Notes: generated from the sequence alone by a model not told the origin. A stretch of DNA of 64,000 nucleotides from Lachnospiraceae bacterium (GCA_014804755.1 JAAUZE010000008.1:382261-446260), one strand, 5' to 3'; shown: positions 1 through 9,916, counted from the first letter of the stretch. Numbers and translations: made by a program.

Positions 1-800
1 CGGATCAGAAGCCGGTAACGATAAGTATCATCACGGTCTGCTATAATGCGGAGCGCGTGATCGGGCTGACGATCCGTTCTGTAATGGAGCAGACCTATCC
101 ACATTTGGAATATCTTATCATTGACGGCGCTTCTACGGACGGCACGGAGGCGCTGGTACGCCCTTATGCCGCGCAGGGGAAATTAAAATGGTATTCCGAG
201 CCGGATCAGGGCATTTATGACGCCATGAATAAAGGAGCGGCAAAGGCAACGGGGCATTATCTTTACTTTTTAAATGCGGGAGATACGCTTTTTGACGCGG
301 GTGTGATGGAACGTATGGCTGCGCACTGTCGGCCGTCCCGCGCGGAGGTGCTTTACGGCAGTATCACTTATGTGCATCCCGACGGGCATACCGAGAAGCG
401 GATCTATGGGGGTTCCTGCGGCAGCCTGATCTATTATCTGACAGGGGACTGTATCAATCATCAGGCAATCCTGGCGCATCGCGCGTGTTTTGGCGATATT
501 CGGTTTGATACGGAGCATTATCGGATCTGCGCCGACAGGGACTGGATGCTTCGTCTGAAAAAAAGAAAGGTGCCGTTTGTCTGCACCGGTGAGATGATGG
601 TCTACTATTCGTTGGACGCGAACAGTGCGAGCGTGAAAAATAAGAAAGACTATCAGCGGGAGGCAAAGTATTGCATCAAAGAGCATCTGCTTTGGGGATA
701 TCCCGTTTTTGCGCTGTTCGAATTTTGCAGGAACAGCCGCGTGTTGGCAAAGATGCTGCATGGCGTGTACCGGTTGTTGTATATTCGAAAAAAATCCTGA
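1..800 (+). CDS. GT2 family glycosyltransferase, 5' end cut by window edge
   Basis: Transfers a sugar from a nucleotide donor in the cytoplasm, probably onto the lipid-linked repeat unit. The frame is open from base 3 and reads VTISIITVCYNAE, the classic first beta strand of GT2 (GT-A fold) enzymes, so the gene begins before the window and the GTG at 57 is not its start. Further GT2 hallmarks are IIDGASTDGT, the segment SEPDQGIYDAMNKG and LNAGD in the DxD position. This pattern is typical of the WcaA-like subgroup. About 265 residues are visible. Donor and acceptor cannot be read from sequence. Confidence 0.9.
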   Translation, partial: DQKPVTISIITVCYNAERVIGLTIRSVMEQTYPHLEYLIIDGASTDGTEALVRPYAAQGKLKWYSEPDQGIYDAMNKGAAKATGHYLYFLNAGDTLFDAGVMERMAAHCRPSRAEVLYGSITYVHPDGHTEKRIYGGSCGSLIYYLTGDCINHQAILAHRACFGDIRFDTEHYRICADRDWMLRLKKRKVPFVCTGEMMVYYSLDANSASVKNKKDYQREAKYCIKEHLLWGYPVFALFEFCRNSRVLAKMLHGVYRLLYIRKKS

Positions 801-811
801 GAGGCAATAGA

Positions 812-909
812 TTGAAAAATCAAAGATTTTTCAAAAGCGAATAAGTTTGCTTGGCAAATATTGTGCTGACGCTCAAATTCGCGGTTTGTCGGCAGCATGG
901 AGGATTCGT
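812..909 (+). repeat. Structured intergenic element, copy A
   Basis: The gap before the GT4 gene holds a perfect 10-bp hairpin with an AAA loop (812-821 with 825-834). It is followed by a GGCAAAT block, a CTGACGC block, a GCGG block and GGCAGCATG just before the start codon. The same blocks in the same order occur at 32352-32421 before another glycosyltransferase. A second possible stem pairs GCTGACG with the later GTCGGC (one G-T pair). Copy A carries about 17 extra bases between the two hairpins. Role unknown; it could be a leader RNA structure or a recombination scar. Confidence 0.55.
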
Positions 910-2172
910 ATGAAAGTCGTACATTTGGCAACAACCGATCTTGGCGGCTCTTATAAAGCGGTGGAGCGGATTCACCGTGCACTTTGTATACAGGGTGTGG
1001 AGTCTGTAGTCTTGCTGCGGACCAAATTTCATGGGGAAAGTATCGGAACGCAAGTGATCGATACGCCGTTTAAGAGCCTGATATCAAAAGCAAAAAATGT
1101 AGGGAATCTGATACTTTCCAAAGGGGAGGTTATCTCGGATTACTTTGGGACGGATATGTCGAAGCATCCTGACGTCCGGGAGGCGGACGTGATCATCCTG
1201 CATTGGGTCAATTCGTTTATTGGTTATCGGAATGTGGAGCAGCTTCTGGCGCTTGGGAAACCGGTTCTCTGGGTGGCGCATGATATGTGGAACTGCACGG
1301 GCGGATGTCACTATGACCGCTATTGCGGTCGCTATGCCGAAGGCTGCGGGAAATGCCCGCTGATCGGCTCTAAGCGGGAAAATGATGTATCCCGACGCAA
1401 TTTTGCCAGGAAAGTGCATGCGGTTCATGCAGGTCGAACCATAGACGACCCGGTGCAGACGGATATGGAAAGCGGGGGGCGCGTATGTGCACACCGCAGG
1501 CCGGGCAGACTAATCTTGGTCGGTCCGAGCAGATGGAGCGCGGAGTGTGCAGAGAAAAGCCGTATTTGGCAGGGGCGGCATATCACATGGATCTATAACC
1601 CGATTGATTATGAGCAGTACCGCAGAATGGAGAAAAAGGACGCGCTGCGTGCAAAGTACGGTGTAGAGACGGATAAAAAGATCATTCTCTTTGGCGCCTG
1701 CGGCGCGCTTTCAAACCGGACGAAGGGGGCACAGAATCTTCTGAAAGCGCTTAAAAAGCTGGATGTCGATTCTTATCTGTTAGCAATATTCGGCAATAAA
1801 GACGGGGAACGGTTGAAGGATTGTCCGCTGGAAGCCCGTTATCTTGGCTACATTCGTTCCGAGGAGGAGATGACCGAGGTCTATAATCTTGCGGATGTGT
1901 TTCTGGCTCCCTCGGAGCAGGAGAGCTTCTGCTATACGGTGGGGGAGGCGCTCGCCTGCGGAACGCCCGTCGTCGGATTTCGCATTGGGGGGATCGCCGA
2001 ACAGGTGACACATCAGGCGAACGGCTATTTGGCGGAGTACGGAAATTATGAACAGCTTGCCGACGGCGTCCGGTATTGTACAGGGCAGCCGATGCGGTAT
2101 ATCAGAAATGCGAATTCGCTGCAAGAGATCGGGGAACGATATAAGAAGCTCTGTGAGGAGCTGATGGCATAA
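910..2172 (+). CDS. GT4 family glycosyltransferase
   Basis: Retaining GT-B glycosyltransferase of the GT4 type, acting in the cytoplasm. Start chosen at ATG 910 because GGAGG lies 6 bases upstream and the protein then begins MKVVHLATTDLGGSYKA, a normal GT4 N-terminus. The N-terminal domain has HDMWNCTGGCHY and a cysteine cluster near residues 130-155. The C-terminal domain carries FLAPSEQESFCYTVGEALAC, the E-x7-E donor-binding region. Residues about 170-200 between the domains are Arg- and Gly-rich and look unlike a normal GT4 linker; I found no clean alternative frame there. Sugar specificity unknown. Confidence 0.85.
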   Translation: MKVVHLATTDLGGSYKAVERIHRALCIQGVESVVLLRTKFHGESIGTQVIDTPFKSLISKAKNVGNLILSKGEVISDYFGTDMSKHPDVREADVIILHWVNSFIGYRNVEQLLALGKPVLWVAHDMWNCTGGCHYDRYCGRYAEGCGKCPLIGSKRENDVSRRNFARKVHAVHAGRTIDDPVQTDMESGGRVCAHRRPGRLILVGPSRWSAECAEKSRIWQGRHITWIYNPIDYEQYRRMEKKDALRAKYGVETDKKIILFGACGALSNRTKGAQNLLKALKKLDVDSYLLAIFGNKDGERLKDCPLEARYLGYIRSEEEMTEVYNLADVFLAPSEQESFCYTVGEALACGTPVVGFRIGGIAEQVTHQANGYLAEYGNYEQLADGVRYCTGQPMRYIRNANSLQEIGERYKKLCEELMA

Positions 2173-2190
2173 AATAGGGGGAAAAACAAA

Positions 2191-3330
2191 GTGGAAAAAT
2201 TGGAGAAACTGTTTGAATCGCATAAGTTTAGAAAATACGGATATGCATCGGACATTTATACTGTGGAGGCTTTGGAGAAGTACCATTCCTGTAAATGTGT
2301 TTTGTACTATTCGGGAGATGCGATGAGGGCGGTTGTCGATTATGTGACAAAGACGGACGGGATCAAAATTGACTGCATTATTGATGAAAATCCGAAAGCG
2401 GAGGAATTTAACGGTATTCGTGTGCTGTCGCGCAGCGCTTTTGCAGAACTGAATAAAAACGGCGGCACAAAGTACTATGCGTTAATCTACGGTACGGTGA
2501 TGAGTACAGCCAAAAGAGTGAAAATTTTTCAGTATTTGAGATCTCAGCGAATCGTAAAGGTCATATGGCTGAATCCCGAAGTGGATGCTATTACAAAACC
2601 GGACTGGCATGAGTTTTTTATCAGCAATCAGGCTGCATTTTGCAAAAATGCTGAATTATTTACGGATGAGCGGTCAAAAGATACTTATTATGAGTATTTG
2701 CGTGCCTATTTGGAAGGGCATCGTTATGAAGGATATACTTCGCCGGAGGAAGATAAATATTTTCTGACCGAAGAGAAGTTGATCGAACATTTAGAGGATG
2801 AGTGTTGGATTAATCTGGGAGCCTGCCGCGGCGACACGATTCTGCATTTTATCCGTCAGGGGTTAGCGTATCAGAGAATCTATGCGGTAGAAGGAGATGC
2901 GAAGACGGCCAAAAAGCTGGAAAGGCATCTTCGCTACCTGTCGCCCGAGCTTCGTAAAAAGATCCACACGATCGGTCGATACTTCGGAGCAGGGGGGAAA
3001 GGAGATAGCTGTAGTATTGACGATTACTTCCAAGATAAAAAAATCACATATATCAATATGGATATCGAGGGTGCGGAGGCGGATGTGCTGAAGTCCGCGG
3101 AGGGAGTCATCCGGAAGAATCGGCCGGTACTGGCAGTCTGTGTATATCATAAAAAAGAGGATCTGCTTGTGATACCGGAGCTGATCGGGAAGCTGACTAC
3201 GGAGTATACGTTCTTTCTGAGGAAGTATCCCTCCATAATGGGAGCCTATTTGGACGGATATTTTGAATTGAATGAGCTTGTGCTGTATGCCGTACCGAAT
3301 GAAAGATTAAAAGGGAAAAAGGAAGTATGA
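2191..3330 (+). CDS. FkbM family methyltransferase (1 of 4)
   Basis: SAM-dependent O-methyltransferase of the FkbM family, expected to methylate a sugar hydroxyl. The GTG at 2191 follows a GGGGG-AAAAAC Shine-Dalgarno-like stretch. The C-terminal half holds motif I (INLGACRGDT, residue ~206), YAVEGDAK and the family signature NMDIEGAEADVLK (~289) followed by the VCVYHKKEDL strand. The N-terminal ~190 residues are an extra domain absent from minimal FkbM proteins; it starts like a phosphosugar-binding or Rossmann segment, but I cannot name it. The stop overlaps the next start (ATGA), so translation is probably coupled. Confidence 0.85.
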   Translation: MEKLEKLFESHKFRKYGYASDIYTVEALEKYHSCKCVLYYSGDAMRAVVDYVTKTDGIKIDCIIDENPKAEEFNGIRVLSRSAFAELNKNGGTKYYALIYGTVMSTAKRVKIFQYLRSQRIVKVIWLNPEVDAITKPDWHEFFISNQAAFCKNAELFTDERSKDTYYEYLRAYLEGHRYEGYTSPEEDKYFLTEEKLIEHLEDECWINLGACRGDTILHFIRQGLAYQRIYAVEGDAKTAKKLERHLRYLSPELRKKIHTIGRYFGAGGKGDSCSIDDYFQDKKITYINMDIEGAEADVLKSAEGVIRKNRPVLAVCVYHKKEDLLVIPELIGKLTTEYTFFLRKYPSIMGAYLDGYFELNELVLYAVPNERLKGKKEV

Positions 3331-4262
3331 TGAATAAGATGGATCAATTGACGACGCCGGTTGCTTTTTTTACCTTTAACCGATTATCGACAACAAAGCA
3401 GGTCTTTGAGGCAATCAGACAGGCGCGTCCGCGTAAACTGTATCTTGTGTCTGACGGCGCGAGAGCGCGTGTTGCCGGCGAAAAAGAGAAAGTGGACGAG
3501 GTGCGTGCCTATTTAGAGTCGCATATTGACTGGGAATGTGAAGTACACAAAAACTATGCCGAGCAGAACATGGGCTGCGGCAGAAGGGTTTCAAGCGGCA
3601 TTTCGTGGGTGTTTGATCAGGAAGAGGAAGCGATCATACTGGAGGATGACTGTCTGCCCGACCCGACCTTTTTTACCTACTGTCAGGAAATGCTTGCGTA
3701 TTATCGGGATGATGAGCGGATCATGGTGATCGGCGGCAGCAATCCGGCAGCCTATTATGAGACAGAGCAGGATTATTTGTTTACGAAGGTGCCGTTTATC
3801 TGGGGATGGGCGTCATGGAGACGTGCTTGGAAGCTTTATGATTTTGATATCAAGTCATGGGAGAAGGAAAAGAAAAATCCGGTCTTTCGCAAGGTGCTGC
3901 CGTTAAAATCTTACTGGGTCTATACAGCGGAATTTGATGCGCTGTATCGGCATTCCTATGATACATGGGATTATCAGCTTATGTATGCGACACTGCTGCA
4001 TGATAAGCTGAACATTGTGCCCAGACAGAGCTATACGCGCAATATCGGTTTTCAGGAGGAATCCACGCACACATCCGGAGAATTGAAAAGCGTGGAGCTG
4101 CGGGCGGGAGCGTGCAGATTTCCGATTCGTCACAGAGAGGAAGTTGTGTGGGATGAGGAATTTGACCGGACGTATTTCAAGAGGGCGAATGGGCATGGCC
4201 TGATCGTGAAGATCAAGTCAATTTTGGGGCTGGATGTGAATCGATCTGTGTTTGGGAAGTAG
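3327..4262 (+). CDS. GNT-I-like glycosyltransferase
   Basis: GT-A fold sugar transferase resembling the bacterial relatives of N-acetylglucosaminyltransferase I, often labelled HlpA-like in older annotation. It begins with PVAFFTFNRLSTTKQVFEAI and contains an LVSDGAR strand and the metal-site-like EDDCLPDPTFFTYCQEML at ~110. A typical WGWASWRRAW follows at ~160. The length of 311 residues fits the family. It overlaps the upstream methyltransferase by 4 bases. Acceptor and donor unknown. Confidence 0.8.
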   Translation: MMNKMDQLTTPVAFFTFNRLSTTKQVFEAIRQARPRKLYLVSDGARARVAGEKEKVDEVRAYLESHIDWECEVHKNYAEQNMGCGRRVSSGISWVFDQEEEAIILEDDCLPDPTFFTYCQEMLAYYRDDERIMVIGGSNPAAYYETEQDYLFTKVPFIWGWASWRRAWKLYDFDIKSWEKEKKNPVFRKVLPLKSYWVYTAEFDALYRHSYDTWDYQLMYATLLHDKLNIVPRQSYTRNIGFQEESTHTSGELKSVELRAGACRFPIRHREEVVWDEEFDRTYFKRANGHGLIVKIKSILGLDVNRSVFGK

Positions 4263-4328
4263 AGTGAAGACAGACGAAAACGTTTGTACAAAGAATAGTT
4301 TGACAAAGTATGGAAAAGGATAGAGTGA

Positions 4329-5444
4329 ATGAAAATTGTATGTTTTTATCTTCCTCAGTTCCATGAGATTCCTGAGAATAATGAGTGGTGGGGGAAAGGA
4401 TATACCGACTGGCGGGCAGCAAAAAACGCTAAGCAGTATAGCAGAAAGCAACGGCAGCCAAGGGTACCGCTGGACGACAATTATTATGATCTGTCAGACG
4501 AGAATGCATCGGCCTTAAAATGGCAGGCGGGTTTGGCAGAACAATATGGAATTTATGGATTCTGTATGTATCACTATTGGTTTCACGGAAGACATATTTT
4601 AGAGAAACCGGTAGAGATATTCCGTCAACATAAAGAGATAAAGCTTCATTACAGTCTTTGCTGGGACAATAATACCTTTAAGCGGACATGGTATGCCAAT
4701 AAGAATGAGCAGGAGGTTTTGATTCAGCAGGACTATGGTGATGAGGCTGTCTGGACTCAGCATTTTATGGATTTGCTTCCGTATTTTTCGGACGAACGAT
4801 ATATTAAGATTGACAACAAACCCGTGTTCCATATTTATCGTGCGCATCAGATCGAATGTTTAGAGGAGATGCTTATATGCTGGAAGCGTCTGGCCAAAGA
4901 GAATGGCTTTGCCGGTGTATATATGATTGCCGGTGACTCGGATAATCGGGGCAGGGTAAAAGGGACAAATGAACTTGATGCGTATTACAATTTTGAACCG
5001 CAGCACGCGTATCATATTAACATTCACAAAATGTATGGAAGGACATGTATCCTTGCAGGCGGTATCAAGAAGCGCCTTAATGCGCTGTTCCATACATCTT
5101 TTCTTCCGTATGTGCGGAATGCGAAGGGCATCTATCGGTGTATGGTAAAAGATAATGTACAGACACCAAAGAAAGTTTATTATGGAATGTTTGCGGATTA
5201 TGATGATACGCCGAGACGGCAGGAACGCGGTGTTGTATATGCCGGTAATTCGTTAGAACTGTTCAAAGATGCATTAAGGAAGCAGATACGGAAATCAGTA
5301 CAGGCAGAAAATGAGTTTTTATATATCAACGCGTGGAATGAGTGGGGTGAGTCTGCGTATCTGGAGCCGGATGAGCGTAACGGATATGCATACCTGGAGT
5401 GTATTCAACGGGTTTTGCAGGAGGAAAATGTGTATGGGAACTAA
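4329..5444 (+). CDS. WbsX-type (GH99-like) glycan protein
   Basis: The protein starts MKIVCFYLPQFHEIPENNEW and has YTDWRAAKNAK and GFCMYHYWFHG, the hallmarks of WbsX proteins. These carry a glycoside-hydrolase-99-like domain and occur in O-antigen and rhamnan loci. Family members are usually called glycosyltransferases on the basis of context, but the fold is hydrolase-like and the activity is not settled. The C-terminus has the family motif NAWNEWGESAYLEPD. Length 371 residues is normal. No signal peptide, so it is cytoplasmic. Confidence 0.85.
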   Translation: MKIVCFYLPQFHEIPENNEWWGKGYTDWRAAKNAKQYSRKQRQPRVPLDDNYYDLSDENASALKWQAGLAEQYGIYGFCMYHYWFHGRHILEKPVEIFRQHKEIKLHYSLCWDNNTFKRTWYANKNEQEVLIQQDYGDEAVWTQHFMDLLPYFSDERYIKIDNKPVFHIYRAHQIECLEEMLICWKRLAKENGFAGVYMIAGDSDNRGRVKGTNELDAYYNFEPQHAYHINIHKMYGRTCILAGGIKKRLNALFHTSFLPYVRNAKGIYRCMVKDNVQTPKKVYYGMFADYDDTPRRQERGVVYAGNSLELFKDALRKQIRKSVQAENEFLYINAWNEWGESAYLEPDERNGYAYLECIQRVLQEENVYGN

Positions 5445-6216
5445 AGCATTGGTAACTGGCGGTACAAAAAAGAATATCGACGCCATGGCCGTACTCGCTC
5501 TGAATGTGAAAGAGCGGACGCCGGGACTGGCAGACGAGATGGTGATATTTCATGATGGGGTTTCGGAGGAAATACAGGAAAAGTTTCAGATGATTATGCC
5601 CAGCCGGTTTATCAGATACCGCTGTCCTGTTTCAAAGTGGAAGCTTTGGAGGAATCCGACGATTCGCTATTTTTCTGAGATGGTATTTTGCAAAATCGAA
5701 TGTTTCAGGCTGCTGAAAGAATATGAAACGGTTGTCTGGTCCGATTATGATGTGATCATCAAAGAAGATCTTTCCGCACTGCTCGATGAAAAAGAAGCAA
5801 TTTCTTTTGTGAGCGATACGGAGACGAAATTATCGGACATGTTCCACAAGACGATTTGTCAAAAGAATATGAGCGGTTATAATATGGGTGGGGTAAGCAT
5901 CTGCACGCCGTTATTTGTACTAAAAAGATCCGAAAATGTGGATTATGATAAATATTGTGATTGGTATTATCATGCCTTGAAAGAGTATGCTCGTTTTCTG
6001 TATCTGCCGGAACAATGCCTGTTTACGATGATGGTCCAGAAGTTTGAGATACCTTACCATCGGTTGGATCATAGGGTATATTTTACGCACCCAAGGGATG
6101 ATGCAGAGGATGTTAAGATTATCCATGCGTACGGGCAGCCCAAATTTTGGAATGGGCTTGAAAATCAAGTGTGGAATCGATACTATCAGGAATGGATGAA
6201 AATAAAAGGCGAGTGA
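5434..6216 (+). CDS. GT8-like glycosyltransferase
   Basis: Start placed at ATG 5434 because AGGAGG (5419-5424) lies 9 bases upstream; ATG 5428 is too close to it. The coding region overlaps the end of the WbsX gene by 11 bases. The protein shows a DxD-like [10 protein letters not shown] at ~103, NMGGVSI at ~150 (compare NSGVLLI of GT8) and a C-terminal [12 protein letters not shown] that matches the GT8 IxH-x-G-x-KPW element. This supports a retaining GT-A enzyme of the GT8 type, although similarity is distant. Length 260 residues. Confidence 0.65.
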   Translation: MGTKALVTGGTKKNIDAMAVLALNVKERTPGLADEMVIFHDGVSEEIQEKFQMIMPSRFIRYRCPVSKWKLWRNPTIRYFSEMVFCKIECFRLLKEYETVVWSDYDVIIKEDLSALLDEKEAISFVSDTETKLSDMFHKTICQKNMSGYNMGGVSICTPLFVLKRSENVDYDKYCDWYYHALKEYARFLYLPEQCLFTMMVQKFEIPYHRLDHRVYFTHPRDDAEDVKIIHAYGQPKFWNGLENQVWNRYYQEWMKIKGE

Positions 6217-6221
6217 GCAGG

Positions 6222-6839
6222 ATGTGGAACTGTTTATTTAAAAAAATAAAATGGATCAGACTTAGGCGGGAATGGTACAGGAAAAATAGCCATAACCATT
6301 GTGCGATACAAAAACCGTTTGATATTACGAAAGTCACAATTGGGAAAGAGACATATGGGATGATAAATCCGTATTTCTACCATAATCCGGACGAGAAATT
6401 AGTCATTGGCTCATATTGTTCCATCGGCGAGGGCACGCGGTTTGTATTTTCAGAACATGACTATTCCAGGTTTTCTACTTTTCCTTTCCAGGAATTCGTG
6501 TTGGGAGAAAAAGAGAGAAATCCCACCAAAGGTCCCATCATACTTGAGGATGATGTATGGATCGGCATGAATTGTATGATTCTTTCGGGAGTGGTGATAC
6601 ATCAGGGAGCAGTAATCGGAGCAGGCAGCGTTGTAGCAAAAGACATTCCGCCATATGCAATCTATGCAGGAGGGAAAATCGTGAAATATCGATTTGATGA
6701 GGGTACGATTGAAAAACTGCTGAAAATAGACTATAATAAGTTAGAGAAAGAGGATGTAGCTGAGAATAGGAATTTGATTTATCAAACACTGGATCGGCAC
6801 TTTTTCGATTCGGAGCTGTATTTCAAACTCTGTAGATAA
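6222..6839 (+). CDS. Hexapeptide-repeat O-acetyltransferase (CatB/XAT type)
   Basis: Left-handed beta-helix acetyltransferase, expected to move acetyl from acetyl-CoA to a sugar. [18 protein letters not shown] supplies the catalytic histidine region. Hexapeptide repeats follow: [20 protein letters not shown] and [23 protein letters not shown]. The start is uncertain: ATG 6222 gives [14 protein letters not shown], and ATG 6192 would add 10 residues. Both starts have weak ribosome sites. It follows the GT8-like gene directly, so acetylation of the same unit is likely. Confidence 0.85.
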   Translation: MWNCLFKKIKWIRLRREWYRKNSHNHCAIQKPFDITKVTIGKETYGMINPYFYHNPDEKLVIGSYCSIGEGTRFVFSEHDYSRFSTFPFQEFVLGEKERNPTKGPIILEDDVWIGMNCMILSGVVIHQGAVIGAGSVVAKDIPPYAIYAGGKIVKYRFDEGTIEKLLKIDYNKLEKEDVAENRNLIYQTLDRHFFDSELYFKLCR

Positions 6840-7090
6840 TCAAATGGAAGAAGCATGAAAAAACAGGAAAAATCACATATGGCAGAAGATGTCTTGAATC
6901 TATGACCGATATTAATCAACGGATTTTTAGCAGGCTGGCACCGGAAAATGTGTATGTGAATATTAAAGAGGCAAGTGAATATTCAAATCGGGCGGAGTCT
7001 GCGGAAAGAAGCGTTCGGATGAAAGAAAACAGGGGGGATTCGCCACTCTTTGAATTGGGAGAAAGTAGGAAATTAAAAGTGGAGGACTGG
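6840..7090 (+). other. 251-base gap before the GT2 start
   Basis: No gene is recognised here. From 6902 the frame of the next gene is open, but that stretch (MTDINQRIFSRLAPENVY and on) resembles no known N-terminal domain and lacks a ribosome site. The downstream protein starts naturally at 7091 behind GGAGG. The gap may hold a promoter; none is convincing. Confidence 0.5.
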
Positions 7091-8038
7091 ATGAAAACAA
7101 TAGACATTGTTGTGCCCTGCTATAATGAAGAGGCATGTGTATCGCTGCTCTATACTGAAATCGAAAAGGTATTCTCCGCTATTGAAAAGGAGATTGCTTG
7201 GCGGATAATCTATGTGGATGATGGAAGCAAAGATAATACGCTGAGCAAAATTAAGGAACTGACTGAAGAAAAAAGCGGGGGATTCGCAAAATATATTACT
7301 TTTTCCCGCAATTTTGGTAAGGAAGCCGCCATTTATGCGGGTTTATCTTATTCGGATGCAGATTATGTCGTTCTGATGGATGCTGATTTACAGCATCCTC
7401 CATCTTTGATTCCACAGATGTTATCGAAAATAGAAGAAGGCTATGACTGTTGTGGGGCAAGAAGAGTCAGCAGAAAAGGAGAGCCAAAGGTTCGCAGTTT
7501 TTTTTCGCGGACTTTTTATCGAGCAATGAAATCTCTGACAGGGCTGGAAATGGTACAAGGCGGAAGTGATTACCGCATGATGACAAGGCAGGTTGTGGAA
7601 ACGATCGTGTCCATGAAAGAGAGAGAGCGTTTCACAAAAGGAATATTCAGTTGGGTCGGCTTTTCGACCTGTTGGATTGAATATGAAAATGTTGCGCGGG
7701 CGGCAGGGCGGACAAAATGGTCTTTTGGAGGATTATTTCAGTATGCGGTAAGCGGATTTATTGCATTTGCAACGACTCCGCTAAGGGCTGCTATTTGGTT
7801 TGGGTTTACGATTGATATTATTACGGTGATTTATGCAATTTGGTTTTTTATTAGTAGTATAAAAAGTACAGGGGCAAGGACAGGATACGCAACCATTGTG
7901 TTGCTGCTTATGTTTTTTGGAGGAACGATTATTTTACTGCTGGGAGTGATCGGGGAATACTTGGCACGGATTTACATGGAGTCGAAGGACAGACCGCTCT
8001 TTGTCTTAAAGGACAGTAATATTGAGAGGAGATCGTGA
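7091..8038 (+). CDS. Polyprenyl-phosphate glycosyltransferase (GtrB/DPM type), copy 1
   Basis: GT2 enzyme that moves a sugar from a nucleotide donor to undecaprenyl phosphate at the inner membrane face. Start at ATG 7091 with GGAGG at 7081-7085; the protein begins MKTIDIVVPCYNEE. DADLQHPP at ~95 is the metal site of DPM-like enzymes, and RFTKGIFSWVGF with RAAGRTKWS marks the GtrB/ArnC subfamily. Two C-terminal membrane segments (about residues 225-300) end in GEYLARIYMESKDRPLF. Such enzymes normally work with a GT-C membrane transferase, several of which lie in this locus. Confidence 0.9.
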   Translation: MKTIDIVVPCYNEEACVSLLYTEIEKVFSAIEKEIAWRIIYVDDGSKDNTLSKIKELTEEKSGGFAKYITFSRNFGKEAAIYAGLSYSDADYVVLMDADLQHPPSLIPQMLSKIEEGYDCCGARRVSRKGEPKVRSFFSRTFYRAMKSLTGLEMVQGGSDYRMMTRQVVETIVSMKERERFTKGIFSWVGFSTCWIEYENVARAAGRTKWSFGGLFQYAVSGFIAFATTPLRAAIWFGFTIDIITVIYAIWFFISSIKSTGARTGYATIVLLLMFFGGTIILLLGVIGEYLARIYMESKDRPLFVLKDSNIERRS

Positions 8039-8045
8039 ATGTAAT

Positions 8046-8981
8046 ATGCTTCATAGAATAAAAGAATGGATAATACAAATAATTTGGGGATTGTATAGCA
8101 GGGGATATCTTGCCCCGAAGATGAAAAGAAAATTGCAAAGAGGCCGCAAAGCAGATGCTGATTTCAACAGGCAGTATGCTCATGAACTGGATTTTTTGTT
8201 AAATAAGACACTCCGGTTTGTACCATATGAAACGGATACGCCTTGCTTTCGTGAGATTGAGACTGCACAGGACGGCAAGGGGAAGCTTCCTTATGCCGTA
8301 GTGGGCGGTAAGAAGCTGTTTTTGATGCGGGGAAGTCACCAAAAAGAAATACAGAAATACATTGCGGGATTGATGGAGGAACAGGCGGACAACTCTCCCC
8401 ATCTGTACATTGACAGGGACGATCCATTTCTCAAAGTGGACCATCCTTCAGAAGGACCGATTCTGATTGATGTGGGTTGTGCGGAAGGGAACTTCACGCT
8501 GGAATATATCGGGTATGCCCGTGAGGCATATCTGATAGAAGGAGATTCGCGCTGGAATGAACCGTTAAAAGCGACCTTTGCGCCTTGGGCGGAAAAGGTT
8601 CATATCGTGAATCAGTTTGTTGCAGACAAGTCTGATGAAGCAGCAAAGCAGACTTCATTAGATGAGTTATTTGCGGGTTTTCACGGCGAAAGAATATTTT
8701 TGAAAATGGATCTGGAAGGATGGGGCTTGAAGGCACTACAGGGAAGCACGAACCTGTTAAATAATAATGATGTCTATGTTGCGTGTGCATGCTATCATTC
8801 TGATACGGAATACGAAGATATCAGCAAGTATTTAGAAGCAGCGCATCCGGATTATGCAGTTTGGTCGTCTACGGGCGTATGTATTTGCTGGTTTGATAAA
8901 GCACTTTCCTATCCGTATTTTAGGCGGGGAATGTTGCGAGCCAGAAACAAAGCATATCTCAAGGGGGAAGTGTCAATATGA
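8046..8981 (+). CDS. FkbM family methyltransferase (2 of 4)
   Basis: SAM-dependent O-methyltransferase. ILIDVGCAEGNFTLEYIG (~138) is motif I, followed by AYLIEGD and the FkbM signature KMDLEGWGLKALQG (~219). The ATG at 8046 is chosen as the first in-frame ATG; the GGAGA is about 13 bases upstream. A TTG at 8022 is an alternative. The N-terminal ~130 residues form a basic, partly helical extension without a recognised domain. The stop overlaps the next start by 4 bases. Confidence 0.85.
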   Translation: MLHRIKEWIIQIIWGLYSRGYLAPKMKRKLQRGRKADADFNRQYAHELDFLLNKTLRFVPYETDTPCFREIETAQDGKGKLPYAVVGGKKLFLMRGSHQKEIQKYIAGLMEEQADNSPHLYIDRDDPFLKVDHPSEGPILIDVGCAEGNFTLEYIGYAREAYLIEGDSRWNEPLKATFAPWAEKVHIVNQFVADKSDEAAKQTSLDELFAGFHGERIFLKMDLEGWGLKALQGSTNLLNNNDVYVACACYHSDTEYEDISKYLEAAHPDYAVWSSTGVCICWFDKALSYPYFRRGMLRARNKAYLKGEVSI

Positions 8982-9916
8982 AACCGCTAGTATCCGTCGT
9001 TATACCTACGTATAATCGTTCTGATTTTGTTATACGTTGCATTGATGCTGTTTTGGAATCTGCCTATGATAATTTAGAGGTTCTTGTGGTGGATAACCAT
9101 TCGACTGACAAAACGGTTGAATCGATAGAAGCACAAAATTATGGGGACAGGGTGAAACTTATCCGGAACAGGAAAAATCTGATGGCAGCAGGTGCGAGAA
9201 ATGTCGGAATCCATCACAGCAGAGGGGAATTGATCCTGCTTATGGATGATGATAACCTGATTGATAAACAGACCATCAGTCATATGGTCAGGGATATGGA
9301 GGAAGATGAAAAGATCGGGATTATTACTGCATTATGTATTCAGTATGATATGCGGGAAACGCAGGTGGGCAGATCCACGATCAGCTTATATACTTCTAAG
9401 GCATCCTGGACGCATGGTGATTACAGAAATGATGATGACGTAATTGAGACGGACTGCTGTGAAAATATGTGGATGATTCGAAAGGATGTTGTCAGAAAAA
9501 TCGGATATATCGATACGGATTATTATATTATGCTGGAGGATGCTGATTTTTGCAGAAGAATCAAACTGAGCGGATACAAGGCCGTGCTTGATCCGAGGGC
9601 ACAGACTGTGCATTACCGTGTGAAATCTCCGGATGAGAATGCGGAGCTGCGTGCATGGGGAATAGGAAAACCGATCAGGGCGTTTTATTTTGCAAAAAAC
9701 CGCAGTGTCTATATGCGGAAATTTGCGCCGCTGGTCGGGAAGCTTCTGTATTTCCTCTTTTTTATACATGCATTTTTGGTCTATTACTGCCTGAAGGCAA
9801 TTCGGCACGGCAGATGGGATATTGCTGCATCCTATTTTAAGGGATATGTCACCGGAATGTTTATCAAAATAAAGAGAGGGCTTTATATTGGATACAGCGG
9901 CGCGGAAACAGAATAA
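8978..9916 (+). CDS. GT2 glycosyltransferase, rhamnosyltransferase-like
   Basis: Cytoplasmic inverting GT-A enzyme. It opens MKPLVSVVIPTYNRSDFV and has VVDNHSTDKT and the DxD region MDDDNLIDK (~89). The acceptor-side motif MLEDADFCRRIKLSGYK is typical of GT2 rhamnosyl-type transferases. A hydrophobic stretch near residue 250 and a basic tail suggest membrane association. It is translationally coupled to the methyltransferase before it (ATGA overlap) and overlaps the next gene by 29 bases. Confidence 0.88.
   Translation: MKPLVSVVIPTYNRSDFVIRCIDAVLESAYDNLEVLVVDNHSTDKTVESIEAQNYGDRVKLIRNRKNLMAAGARNVGIHHSRGELILLMDDDNLIDKQTISHMVRDMEEDEKIGIITALCIQYDMRETQVGRSTISLYTSKASWTHGDYRNDDDVIETDCCENMWMIRKDVVRKIGYIDTDYYIMLEDADFCRRIKLSGYKAVLDPRAQTVHYRVKSPDENAELRAWGIGKPIRAFYFAKNRSVYMRKFAPLVGKLLYFLFFIHAFLVYYCLKAIRHGRWDIAASYFKGYVTGMFIKIKRGLYIGYSGAETE

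Noticed and set aside
6902..7090. N-terminal extension of the polyprenyl-phosphate transferase
   Set aside because: GGAGG at 7081 and the family-standard N-terminus place the start at 7091.
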